From Muricea muricata (taxonomy: Eukaryota; Cnidaria; Anthozoa; Malacalcyonacea; Plexauridae), in assembly GCA_963855995.1 (NCBI GenBank), contig OY979724.1:3630858-3694857 (forward strand): DNA of 64,000 nt, given 5' to 3'. How positions within the stretch are numbered: position 1 is the first letter of the stretch; each line of letters begins with the position of its first letter. A model generated the notes under the pieces. It was given only the letters and a program-made list of their open reading frames with translations, was not told where the DNA came from and ran no database searches. The position numbers were made by a program, and so were the translations under genes. Shown piece after piece: positions 1-11,209 of this stretch.

Positions 1-795
1 CTGTTTAAAATGACCAAAACTGAGTCCGTTTCAAGTGTAACAAGTTTTATCGCTTTTGTATCACTTGAAATCCTAAACAAGCTTCTACGCCACGAAATTG
101 GTATGTTTCATAAAAGACGTACATCAAAACATGACATTTGAAGTTACAGAACCGTCGGGTTTTGCATCTAAATGGGTTCCGTTTCAAACGGCCAAACGTC
201 TCGTTACAAACGTAAAAAACTCGCGAAAATGTTTGCACTTTGTGCTTGAACGCAAATAGCTATAGGGGTTTTAGGCTGTAGGACGGCAACACGACGACGG
301 CTAGTTATACAAATTAATTTTAAAAATAGTTAAGAATAACTAAAAACAATCAAAGTCCAAGGAGAAATGAGCAACACCTGTAGGAAAAGCCATCAACAGC
401 ACACACCTGATTTTTGGTTGCCACAAAATTTTGTCATCAACAAGAGTTAGCGACAAGCTCTTTTGAAAATCATCGATTTAGCATACAAGTCATAAAGCAA
501 TCCAGTATAAATAAGGTTATTATAATGTTCAATTAATACTTGATTACATGCAGTGGATTAATAAGGGTACCTTAATAATGTACCTTAATCCCTAAATTAT
601 TCCCTAAATATATTGGTACCTAGTAGAAACAATATTCAGCTATATTGGTCATCTAATCTCAAAGTAATTACCCATGCAATGCCGACTTTGCTCATTAAAT
701 TAGTCCCAAACTGCCCACGTTTTTTGACTTTTTAAACACCTGGCACAAACAACAAACTGGACATCATATGACTGCACATTGATATAGATTAAACG
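1..795. other. 5' flank of first SLC22 gene; no gene recognised
   Basis: Low-GC sequence with no exon I can support. A 63-codon minus-strand ORF lies at 47-238 but has no recognisable domain and no splice partner. The stretch 540-640 is rich in short TTAAT and GGTACCT motifs. The start codon of the first transporter follows at 796. I see no convincing TATA box or initiator, so the promoter is presumed here only by position. Confidence 0.4.
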
Positions 796-3700
796 ATGAC
801 GACAGAAGAGCTAACGAAGGCGTTGGGTCAGTCCGGAAGATTTCAATTGCTCTTAACCGCTGTTCTGTGTTTAAGTAACACTATAGTAAGCTGGAATCAT
901 CTGGGGATGGCGTTCTTCGCCGCCAAAACCAAGCATCACTGCTCGGTGAAAAACTCATCCGATATCAACCATCTAGTACCGTTGGTGGTAAGGGATGGAA
1001 AACGACAGTGGGATAGCTGTAAGCTGTACTCCAGTTACAACAGGTCAGAAAAAGTTCCATGTTCAAGTGGATGGACTTATTATTTCGCTGATGGGGAAAG
1101 GACGATCATCTCAGAGGTGAAAGTTTATCTTAGGAGTTGAAATGTTGTGATTGTGTACAGAACATGATGTGTACATCTTGGTGGTTTAAACATGATGTGT
1201 ACAAAAAAAATTGAACATGATGTGTACAGAACATGATGTGTACAGAACATGATGTGTACAGAACATGATGTGTACAGAACATGATCTGTACATCTTAGTA
1301 GTTTAAACATGATGTGTACAGCAAAACTGAAACTTCTTCCGTATTCGCAGCAGAAAATGAAAAACCTGTTCAGAGTTGATGAAAACCGAGCATTGATCAA
1401 TGTTTTGCTGCCAATATTTTTCAATGACCAAAATCCATGGGCGGCAATTTAAGAAAGTAAAGTACTTTCCCTTCGACCATACGATGCTTTCTCTCGACGT
1501 TGTGTATAGTTATACGTTTGTTGCAAAGTGTTGCATTTCATTCTACCTGAAGATGCTTTTAAAATAAAGACGAAAATTTACAGTTTCAAGTTTATCACGT
1601 CCTAAATTGTTTGATTGATATATTGATTCTCAGCATGTCCTGTATATTCAGATTTTTTGAACTTTATTGCTCAATGTTGTCAACAGTATTGTTCCGCATT
1701 GTCCCTTCTGACTGCAGGCTGTTTCAGGCTCGACAATGTTGTTGGCAACATCAGAACGTTTGTGGGAAAACATTGGCCAATACTGACTGTTTTCATCAGC
1801 CCTGAACAGCTAGGTTGTTCCTTTCGGATAACAGAATTATCATGTAATCCAAGAATGCAGAGAAGGAATTGTACTCCATCCCATTCTTTGACTAGCTCAA
1901 ATAAATTGAAATTGACACGATAGGTGTCAAACATGAAGACATGCAGTCAATAGGGTTTTCCAATCACCCATACGCAAGCGCCATTTGTGTGGGGGCAAGG
2001 CAAATATTTTTCAAAATGCGCTGTATATATTACTCGAACTTCAGTTCTTCTTGGTTGTCGTGTCCACAGCAAGAAATGTGATCTAAGATTAAACTGAAGA
2101 ATTTTAACTTGCGCGGTAATAGCATAGTTTAGTAATATTCGCTTCTTGCTTCAAGTACGTCACTAGCCTGTTGTTCACCACGAGCACCATGCGAAAAACA
2201 CATTCCACAATCTTATCTGTAAGTGAAAAAGCTCATCGAAATTTGCTCCTCATGCGAATTTGAAAACAAAAAATATAGATCAAGGGTTCCCCGCCTATGG
2301 TGATTGTGGTGTCACTGTCGTACGATCTATATAACCACACTGCAGGACAAGGTGAAAAATATGCCAAGCCTCGGTAGGAACTAAACCTAAGACTTTTAGA
2401 ATACCGCCCCATTAATGCTCTTAAGGTGAATTTTGCTTGCTAGAAAGGCTCTCCGAGTGAGGAAAATAAAATCGTCTGGCTTTAGAAGAAATAACAACAA
2501 CAGAACAAAGCTTAGTCATACAATAGTTAACAAAAGCACATTTTCGTATAGAACTAACCCGCCATTTTCTCTTTATCGCGCCTCTTTCACGAATAACAAC
2601 CAGTTCGTGAAAGGCCAAACCGTCAACATTTTCATTTTCAGTGGGACCTTGTGTGTGATGAATCGTACAAAACGAGCCTTGCAACGACAATATATTTCGT
2701 TGGTGTAACACTAGGAGGAGCCATATTTGGAACACTCTCAGATAAATTTGGAAGAAGACCCATCTTCATCATTACGTTATGTTCGACCCCTGTGATTGGT
2801 GTTGCTCTGTTTTTTGTCAAGAATTACATCGCGTTCGTCATGTTACGTCTTGTTCTTGGTGCTTTCATTCAGGTCAGATTTTTGTTTACACTTTGTTATG
2901 ATTTGTACTGTGATTTTCTAATATTTCTCTTTGATGGATGCAAAGAAGCAAACGGGTTAAGTGGCAAAAACTGAAGACTAAGAAAGTCGAAAGGCCTTAC
3001 AAAATAAATCTTTACAGAAAGAGAAAGTCAACAAACGTATCACGGACAATCCTTATTTTCCTTCAAACATATTTAAATTTTTTTGTTACTTTCACCAAGT
3101 AAGATTATGAACAGTCACGTACAATTAACAATTCTTGTCTCATTTCTGATTTATCAGGGATTGCAGATGACCTCATTTCTAAGCTTCATGGAAATACTTG
3201 CGGTACAGTATCGTACTTTAATTGGCATAGCATGGAGCACATTTTGGCCCATTGGTGTCATGACACTGGCATTGATATCTTATCTTATTCAAGACTGGCG
3301 TTATATTCAACTGTTTACAACATTATGGCCTTTACTTCATCTTGGAATCATATTGTAAGTGTCTTGTGTCCAGCTAAAATATCGACTTCATGACGTCTTA
3401 ATTTCCTAAAACATCTAACTGCTTCAAAACTAGTCTAATAGCCTGTTTTTTAATTTTCCTATTTGGACGTTCTGCCTGGAAAACTAGCCTGTACAGACGT
3501 TGTTATCGAATTTACTAAATTTGTCTTTTATTAATTACCTGAAGATATCACATAATTGAATTGACCTGACCACGAAACTCAGTTGTCAGGGCATTAGGTT
3601 AGTACTCCAGTATTCGATTCAGTACCACGAACATTCCTTTCATGATCAAGAATTTTAATAAACCTAATGAATTTTAATCATTTACCTAATTTGATACGCT

Positions 3701-6700
3701 TCTTTTGCCCTGCTTTACCTTAAATTCATTCGCTTTTACAGTTTCTTGCCAGAGTCAATCCGATGGCTAGTGATCAAAGGCCGCAGAGAAGAAGCAAAGC
3801 AAGTGGTTCAGAGGATTGCGACATTTAATAAACGTCCAATGCCCGAAAAGGAGTTTAACAAGGCAGTCGAAAGTCGAGAAATATTGGAAACAAATAATAA
3901 GAAAAGCTACACAATTCTGGATTTGTTACGATATCCTGTTCTTAGAAAACGTTCACTCATTCTAGGACTAGCATGGTACGTTTATTTGTATAGCGTATGA
4001 CTTTTACAACTCTTAAAGCCTGAGTTTCATTCCCTGATTCCTATTTGGCAAGTGGTCAACGGGGATTGCAAACGAGCCATTTCTATATGGTAGTATATCA
4101 ACCTTGTGATCACACTTCTGCAGCAATTTTTAAATCCATCTGGACCGAGTTCTAATTCTGCAACTGCCGCCCGAACAGCGCTTTCACTCGTAGTCGAGTA
4201 TATGGCAGTGTCCGCAACTATCGCCGAGGGTCGGCGCGGATCGCAGATGAGCGATCTTGCTTGTGTTCATAATACACCTTTCCGCAAAGCATACGTCAAC
4301 AAACACGAAGACGAGGCTCTATAGCCAAAGTCCTAATTTATGCGAAATTACATGTAAAATTCAAAGATGATACTTTGAATTTTACATGTAATTTTGCATA
4401 AATTAGGGCTTTGGCTACAGAGCCTCGTCTTCGTGTTTGTTGACATGTGCTTTGCGGAAAGGTGTATTCTGCAGCTATCTAGCTGGACTGAGGTTGGGTT
4501 CTCCAGCAGTCGGCGACTATCGCCCAAATAGTGCCTTCATTGGTCCGAGTGTCTCAGAGTGTCTGCAACTGTCACCGAATGCCACAAGTGGTGCTGATAC
4601 GATTTCCTGTAAAAATCACCGATATAATTAGGATATTTGATTTTATATACCTGAAGTCGTCGATGATGCTTACAGATTGTTGCAGAATTGACGCTGCAAA
4701 CTAATGAGAACAAAGGCTAAAACAGCAATTTTGATTTTATGTTCATCCGAACATTCATAACTCGTCTAGTTGTTTACATTTGTCAAACGAAAAGCTGCAC
4801 CTGCCAAATCAGACTCATAATGAACGAATGTCTTTCCTCGTTAATTAACCTTCGCATTAGGCCTCGTTTGTCAGTGACGGAAACCAAACATGTCTGTCAT
4901 AATAACATTTTAAGCGATAAATTTCCACGATAACACATTAGAGAGCCAGGTTATTAATTTAGAAGATAATAGACAAAAACATATTTTATTTCGTTGATTT
5001 GATCCAATCTTAATTATTGATATAAATTGCCGACCTTCAGTTGGTCTGTTAGTAATGGGGGTAAATACCAACCTAGACTTTGTGATTGGACTTTTGAGAC
5101 AAAAGTCCTCATTGTTTGTGATTCGTTCTTTAGAAAACCAATTTCTATAGTTTATTGTTTTCCATTGTTATACCCAACCACTCACAAAGTATAGGTTGGT
5201 GGCGACCCAGTAATGGCTGAGATCTAGCATGATGTTTGACATAGTGCAAACTTGATCCACTTTAAATTCATGGGATATCTCCATGGATGATGACATAGTA
5301 TAGTAATTAAACAACCGCTTTGAAAACAAATCTTTGCGCTAAAACAGCGTTTATGTTCTTTCCAGGTTTTCCATATCCTTTGGATACTATGGTCTCGCAT
5401 TGAACGTGTCAAGTTTAGCAGGAAATAAATACCTGAATTTCTTCATAAGTGGAGTGTTGGAAATTGCAATGTTGTGGGTCATTACATTCTTTGTCATGGC
5501 GAAGTATGGTTCCCCGCAGTTTTTTATATTCATTGTAAAACTGAGAAAATAATGCCCCTCTATTGACATAATAGATTCGCATAACGCATCTCAAAGATCC
5601 ATACATCGATATAATAGTAAATATAATAGTACCATTTGTAACAGGGGTCTCATTTCTTTGCACATTCTTAACAGGCAGTAACAGAACGGTTCAGTTGACA
5701 CTAGGTCCGAGGTCGCCACCAGCGATACGATCCAGTGCTACACAGGATACTCCAATTACCTTTCAGACGAGGATTAAAAAACCCACTAACCCACATATCC
5801 ATTGAACATTAATGGAGCAGTTGTAGTACCACATTTTTTTATCTCTAGATTCGGACGCCGAAAGCCAATGAGTTTTTATGCTCTTTTTGGGGGAATAACC
5901 TGCATCCTGGCTGGGGTAATATCCAAAGACACAGGTAGTTATTGCACTTCACAACAGTGGCGTAGTCAGAGCAATTAGCGTCATCAATTTGGCTGCATAG
6001 AGGGACAGAGTTGTCGAGGCAGCCTGCCTGGTACGCTACTGCTCCACAATTACATTGTTATTGGAATAAAAATATTCAAATTATTAGCTACTGAAATCAA
6101 ACCCCTGTCGAGAAATTCAGACTTTTCGTTATGTTCTCAAACTCTAACTTAGCAAATGAATATTTTCAATGTTTCACAGATGAGTTGAGAAAATTAACAT
6201 CTGCATTCGCTCTGTGTGGCCGAGTTTGTATTGCTGGAATTTGGGCAATTATTTTTATTTACACGTCAGAGTTATATCCTACAGTAATAAGGTAATCCAT
6301 TAATTGTCATCAATACAGTAAATAAGCTGATCCCTTTATTGTAATCAATACAGTAATAAGGAGATCCATTAATTGTAATCAATACAGTAAACAAGGTATC
6401 CACTAATTGTAATCATAGACTCCACAACCTACCATAGTTAAGTTTCCTAATGATTAATTTAATGGTGTAATAGCTCGACAAGTGTTAAAAAGCATTTGAT
6501 TACTCTTAAATCATATTATTCACACAGAAATGTTGGCCTTGGCGCTGGCATATTTTTGGCAAGGGTTGGTGGTATTGTTGCACCACAGTTTTTGCTTTTG
6601 GTAAGTGTTGTAACGCTTTTATTTTTAAATTAGTGACATTTTTCAGGGCGCATATTTGATAACTTGGTCTTATGATCTTCGATTTTGTGGAAGCTCAAAC

Positions 6701-7598
6701 TCTGACTATTTTTATGGAGCATCAATGGCATTACAACAAGGCATTAACTCTCATGACTTCAATCGGACTTCCTAACATATTGATTCACCGGAGTTTCAAA
6801 ACTTGGAAAGAATAGATTCAATATATCATGGCTAATACAACAATGTGGTTTAGAAGGAGCTTGAAAATTTGTTAGGACTATTAGATACTTATTCAGAGTA
6901 GACAATGTGCACCAATGATCAAATTCACTGACTCAATACTGTTTTGGAGTGAACTTAATTTAAGTGATACCAGGGATAGGATTAAATCGACCATAGTGAA
7001 ACGATTGAGCTGACTCACTAAATCAGTCATGCTCGAGTTGATTTTATTTTGAAATGATTCAACTGAACTCCTAACTCAATCATGTAACAATCTTATTACT
7101 ATCAGCGACTATCTCTGACAATTTACGAGATCTTATCTATCAACATACTTCATCTAATTTAATTTGTTGGAGTTCAAAGAAAAAGAATATATAGTTGGCC
7201 ACTTATGGAGTCGCACGTGCGACAGCGGAAACCATGATTTAAAAAAACCTCGTTCTTAGCAAGACACTTTCGTTTGTATTCAAATTGTCCCACAAAAAGA
7301 ACATAAGAATGAATTACACTAATTTTGTATTTCGAATCTCTTTTAGGGTAAAAAGACGGAAGAATATGTTCCCTTCGTTATATTTGGATCGTTCGTGCTT
7401 TTAACAGGAATATTCTCGCTATTTTTGCCTGAAACATTAAACATGAGATTGGCGGAGACAATAGACGAAGCGGGTGTATTTGAAAAAGCCACTGGGGCCC
7501 CAAATGAATTACGTGACAATAAAAATGACAATCATTTAGCGAATATCAGAGCTGGTGCACATGAGAATGTTGTGAGTATCGGGGATGAAGGTGTATAA
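796..7598 (+). CDS. SLC22-type organic ion transporter (MFS), paralogue 1, nine exons
   Basis: Seen: nine exons joining in one frame, 796-1116, 2642-2872, 3158-3354, 3742-3975, 5366-5503, 5849-5934, 6180-6291, 6528-6600 and 7347-7598 (stop TAA), giving 547 codons; each intron is GT..AG. The N-terminus (MTTEELTKALG) leads into TM1, then a Cys-rich extracellular loop (about residues 39-105). The MFS loop motif GTLSDKFGRRP spans 137-147, PESIRW 253-258, FGRRK 375-379 and ELYPTVIRNVG from 433; a PETL motif lies in the last exon. Known: this order is diagnostic of SLC22 (organic cation, anion and carnitine transporters), 12-TM plasma-membrane carriers of about 550 residues. Inferred: the substrate cannot be told. 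Possible polyadenylation signals lie at 7774 and 7861. A near-identical gene structure follows at 13979. Confidence 0.92.
1155..1322. repeat. 16-bp tandem repeat in SLC22 intron 1
   Basis: About eight to nine copies of the core AACATGATGTGTACAG, some consecutive at 16-bp spacing (1214-1290) and others separated by a short spacer containing TTTAAACATGATGTGTAC. It starts about 40 bp after the exon 1 donor. It gives rise to a spurious minus-strand ORF. One unit has a C in place of G (GATCTGTAC). Confidence 0.85.
4271..4467. repeat. Foldback (inverted repeat) element in SLC22 intron 4
   Basis: Two arms of about 95 bp pair across a 6-base centre: the left arm runs from AATACACCTTTCCGCAAAGC through the repeated AATTTTACATGTAATTT core, and the right arm is its reverse complement with a few mismatches. 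The flanks at 4130-4270 and 4468-4610 share further weak similarity (GCAACTGCC-type words), so the element may be longer. It looks like a non-autonomous MITE. No target duplication was identified. Confidence 0.85.
6281..6417. repeat. 34-35 bp tandem repeat that includes the exon 7 donor of SLC22 paralogue 1
   Basis: Four units begin with ACAGTAA at 6281, 6315, 6350 and 6384 and each ends in an ATTGTAATCAAT-like tail. The first unit contains the last 11 coding bases of exon 7 and its GT donor, so the array arose by duplicating an exon-intron boundary into the intron. Unit 3 has lost the GT; unit 4 keeps an AAGGTATCC that could serve as a weak donor. Confidence 0.85.
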
Positions 7599-7773
7599 CC
7601 ACAGAACTAAATGAAAACTGGAACGCTATGCCCATGCAGGCGGATAATTTGCTCGGAAGTGAGGAGTTTGTCCGTGAATTTGGCAAACATCTAGTTTTAA
7701 ATTATGTAAAAAAAGTTCAACCAGAAAAGTTCTCTGCTGACGTATATTTATTTTATATTGCCAGTAACGAGAC

Positions 7774-7866
7774 AATAAAAATTGATCGTATTTGACAGGA
7801 ATTTAAAAATCATTTATTAACTTACTTTTTTCCAGATTATTTCGATAAGTATTCCAGTCCAATAAA
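7774..7866 (+). terminator. Candidate polyadenylation signals of SLC22 paralogue 1
   Basis: AATAAA occurs at 7774-7779 and again at 7861-7866, about 175 and 265 bases after the TAA stop at 7596-7598. Position and strand suit 3' end formation. No cDNA evidence is available and the hexamer is frequent by chance in such AT-rich DNA. Confidence 0.45.
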
Positions 7867-8107
7867 CTTAACTGTCTACAATCTTGGAATCATTTTTGAT
7901 GATATGCGAAACTAATCCCAATTGTTCAATCCCAATTATTACATGCGCGCACACCCTTCAGGAAATTAACATTATCCGCGCAACCGCAAATATTCAAAAC
8001 ACGCACGCCACAAATGCTCAATGCTTGCGCATTGCTTGCGCATAGAGCGACTTCACAACAATAATAATAATACAAAAGTTACTTCATGAAACTTTACGTC
8101 GAAGCAA

Positions 8108-8220
8108 GGTGGATCACTTCTTAACTTGGTGGATCACTTCCTATCTTTATCTTGGCAGGAAAGTTACCAAAGTCGAACAACGAAATGAATTTTTAACATA
8201 GTATGTAATATTAAATTCTT
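8108..8220 (+). pseudogene. SLC22 third copy: exon 6 remnant
   Basis: From about 8126 the DNA matches the end of exon 6 of the paralogue at 17042-17127 and the start of its intron: GGTGGATCACTTC, then TCTTGGCAGGAAAGTTACCAA against TCTTGGCCGGGACGCTGCCAA, then GTCGAACAACGAAATG against ATCGAACAGTGAGATA. The splice donor has been lost (AACAGTGAG to AACAACGAA). GGTGGATCACTTC is also duplicated 20 bp upstream. This is a decayed exon, not a coding one. Confidence 0.75.
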
Positions 8221-8504
8221 GTGCACCATTAATTTCAGTCAGTTGTTATTATCAATTCTACAAATAGCAATTACGTATCTACTGTAAAACCATGCCTCCT
8301 TCAACCTTCGTCTTTTGTCTACACTCCCCGAACCACTCTAAGTCTGATTTTTAAAACTTTCCTTACAACTTACTTTCCTCGTATTCCCTGTACAGGTCAT
8401 CCCCTATTTTCTTTCCATGTCTTCAAGTAACTACTCTTCATTGCTAATTGCTGATTTCTTAATATATATTGATCCTAAAATTTAGTTATGTATGAAATTG
8501 CTAC

Positions 8505-8553
8505 CAATTTTACATGTTTTGCACGAATCTTCCTGTAGAAATGTTGGTGTTAT
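8505..8553 (+). pseudogene. SLC22 third copy: exon 8 acceptor remnant
   Basis: ACATGTTTTGCACGAATCTT, CCTGTAG and AAATGTTGGTGTTA match the intron 7-exon 8 junction of the paralogue near 17596-17634 (ACATGTTTTATACGAATCTT, TTTGTAG, AAATGTTGGTCTTG). Similarity ends after about 14 exon bases, where the rest of the exon is gone. With the exon 6 and exon 9 remnants it shows a collinear third gene copy between the two intact ones. Confidence 0.7.
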
Positions 8554-8969
8554 GAGAGTTAATAAGAGTTAATGAAAGTTGGTAATGAAAGTAATGGAAG
8601 TTCCCCCGTGTAGTGAGGTGTACCTTGGTTTTGGTCGACTGCACGAACTCCATTTTGTTTTAGTCGACATAGCAAAGTCGATGTTTTAATGGTCTTCGTG
8701 AATGATTTTAGGTCATCTTAACTTTTATTAACTTTTCCTCTCAAGAATCTTTTTCTGGGGAAACTGCACCAACGAGATAAAAAACAACGGTAACTCCGAA
8801 AATAAACATTTTGAATTTAATCTAGCTTTCGACTATATTTTAGTCATCGTCAGGAATGACGCAAGTTACATAACAGTGATACTTATATAGTGACGAATAT
8901 AACGTAATTGGATACATAATTTAAAGTTACATATACTTATATTTAGGAGCAAGCGTAAGTGTGCATTAA

Positions 8970-9350
8970 CTAGTTAAATATTACAAGTTCTTTCGAAGCT
9001 TTAGTTCCATGATTCAGTTCAGGTTTAAACCGTCGTACGGCGAGCGATTCTTTAAAAAGCAGTAAAGACCAGTGGTCTGCAGATTTGTCGATAATCTTAG
9101 AGCTGTTTAGAATAAACTCCGGTTGTATGCAAGTAACAGTAGAATTATTTTCGTGGTAGGGATTAAGTTCCAACATAGATTTGATATGTTGAAAGTGTTC
9201 GCAGTTCATAATGTGATTGAAAATTTCCAATTTATTGTCCTGTGAATGTTCCTTTAATCTGGTGTACAGACATCGATCAGTTTTGCCAATATATCTACTG
9301 TTGCATCCAGGGCACGTAAACTCATATACAACTGAGCTTTGGTATTTCAT
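8970..9350 (-). pseudogene. GIY-YIG endonuclease region of the Penelope-like element
   Basis: A 126-codon open stretch. The nuclease motif appears as VYEFTCPGC, NSRYIGKTDRCLYTRLKEH and later PEFIL and FKPELNHGT. The Cys-rich CPGC before RYIGKT is typical of Penelope-type GIY-YIG domains, which nick target DNA during insertion. It is separated from the RT by at least one frame change, so the element cannot make an intact polyprotein. The stop is at 8970-8972, just before the terminal repeat. Confidence 0.88.
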
Positions 9351-9463
9351 TGGGGTTTTATCTTTGTTTGACAGGCATGAGTTGCTGCTTGTGGTTCTCC
9401 AGATAATAACGAACGTGCATTTTATCTTTAGTAAAGGGGTTACTGTATTTATAAACGAGTGGG

Positions 9464-10665
9464 TTAGTCTATTGCCATATTGTCCAAGTTAGGGCAAATG
9501 TATCCAAATTTTGGGAATATTATTGCTTGTTGAATTCTTATTAAGATTATCATGGTCAATTTCAATTTCGTAGTGGTCTGATCGTGGTTTGAATTCTTCC
9601 GATAGTTTCGCCGATAGTTTATAAGGAAAACCATTCCATGACATAAAGTCCAGAATACGCTTATAAGTTCATCTTTTAATAGGGTTTCGTTGCTGTAAAT
9701 CTTATATGCACGATTGACAAGAGATCGAATCCAGGCCACTTTTCTCGACCAAGGAGAGAAACTGGTTATTTGCTGATACGGACCAGAGTGAGTTGATTTT
9801 CGGTAAACAGTTGTATCACATGGATGAATTTGAATACCGAGAAAATGAATGTTACTGTCAGAGAACTGATCAATAGTGAATTGAATGTTAGGATGAAAAG
9901 AATTAAATGCAATCAGTACGTTTTTCATGTCTGCAGGTTTAGCTAAAATTAGTGTGTCGTCAACGCAACGTTTATAGAATCTAATGTGACCAGATGTTAT
10001 CATAGGTCGAATGACTAGGTTTTCAAATTCCGTCATGATAATATTAGCAAGAGTGTTGGACGTCAATTTGTTTGTAGAGTTGACCGTTTAATGAGAAAAT
10101 AACTAGTTTTAGTGCAGGAGTCAAGGATTAATTACTTCCGAGTTCGTTTCTGTGACGTTGTTGAGACAAGATTAGATTTATAATTAAGACAAATCTATAC
10201 CCTTCATCGAGTAAATTGCGAGGAATGTTGTTGATATGCGATACAGCGTCAAAACTATCTTTTACACTAAATTCATTTGTCGTTACAGGATTTAGTGGTT
10301 TAGTTAGGAATTTAGCAACTGGTTGGTAGGCCGTTCCTGTTGTGTTTATATTTGGTCTGAACGGTGGTAGATCATCAAATGTTTTGTGGATCTTAGGTAA
10401 GCCATGAGCTCGTGCTGGTTTAGTCGAGACAGGTCTCATGTTGTCGTAATCTGTTTTAGCTAGTTATTTCATTACGATTATAAATTGTGCGAAGATAGTT
10501 TTGTAGTGTTACCAATTGAGTTAGCTAGTGCTGTGTCTTTGCCGGTTAACCTTCTTGAATTTAGTAGGGTTAGAGAAAAGCTCATTCATGCAAATTTTGT
10601 AGTCTAGTTTCTTAATTAATACAACAACGTTCCCTTTGTCTGGTTTCAGTACTGCATATCTTTCA
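9464..10665 (-). pseudogene. Penelope-type reverse transcriptase, frameshifted
   Basis: Read on the minus strand in several frames. At about 10605-10665 lies a YAVLKPDKGNVVVLIKK peptide, the N-terminal RT block; at 10128-10439 ARAHGLPKIHKT with FRPNIN (fingers); at 9464-10066 the palm, with RFYKRCVDDTLILAKP. The catalytic box is CVDD where Penelope elements usually have YVDD. The pieces follow the family order, but frame breaks lie between 10.07 and 10.13 kb and between 10.44 and 10.6 kb, so this copy is defective. Confidence 0.87.
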
Positions 10666-10848
10666 TGTAAGTTCTTATGAATCTTGATACGTTTGTTGCC
10701 GATATTAAGTTGTCGGTCATCAAAGTTGAGGATGTTGCAAGCGAAAGCCTTAATTGAGTTCTTAACTTTCTGATGTTTGATAAAACCGTCAGGAAGTACA
10801 TTTTGATAACAAAGTTGGTCCCAAATTGATTCTGCAGTAGCAGAATCC

Positions 10849-11033
10849 CTACCACGAAAATAATTCTACTGTTACTTGCATACTACCGGAGTTTATTCTA
10901 AACAACTCTACGATTATCGACAAATCTGCAGACCACTGGTCTTTACTGCTTTTTAAAGAATCGCTCGCCATACGACGGTTTAAACCTGAACTAAATCATG
11001 GAACTAAAGCTTCGAAAGAACTTGTAATATTTA
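10849..11033 (+). repeat. Inverted copy of the GIY-YIG 3' coding end
   Basis: This stretch is the reverse complement of 8981-9168 with few differences (for example CGCTCGCCATACGACGG against the complement of CCGTCGTACGGCGAGCG). It encodes the tail of the GIY-YIG reading frame on the plus strand. It stops exactly where the foldback element begins at 11034, and the terminal repeat that should follow reappears at 12617. Confidence 0.9.
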
Positions 11034-11209
11034 CAGGGCCGTGGCTAGAGCGTTAATTGGGGGGGTGTATATTCATATATTCGTGTTATGACCAACTAAT
11101 TTCTTTTGAAATCAGTTGTCATTAGGGTTAATTTCAAAAGAAATTAGTCGGGCATAACATGAATATATGAATATACACCCCCCCAGTTAATGCTCTAGCC
11201 ACGGCCCTG
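11034..11209. mobile_element. 176-bp foldback element with CAGGGCCGTGGC ends
   Basis: Near-perfect palindrome: the left end CAGGGCCGTGGCTAGAGC is mirrored at the right end, and interior arms containing GTATATTCATATATTC and CTAATTTCTTTTGAAAT also pair. The CAG..CTG termini resemble those of some hAT-type non-autonomous elements, but I found no 8-bp target duplication. It forms one border of the segment inserted into the inverted Penelope copy and truncates the P2X7-like frame. Confidence 0.85.

Noticed and set aside
47..238. 63-codon minus-strand ORF at the left edge
   Set aside because: Has no identifiable domain; could be part of a repeat or of a gene outside the window, but nothing supports either.
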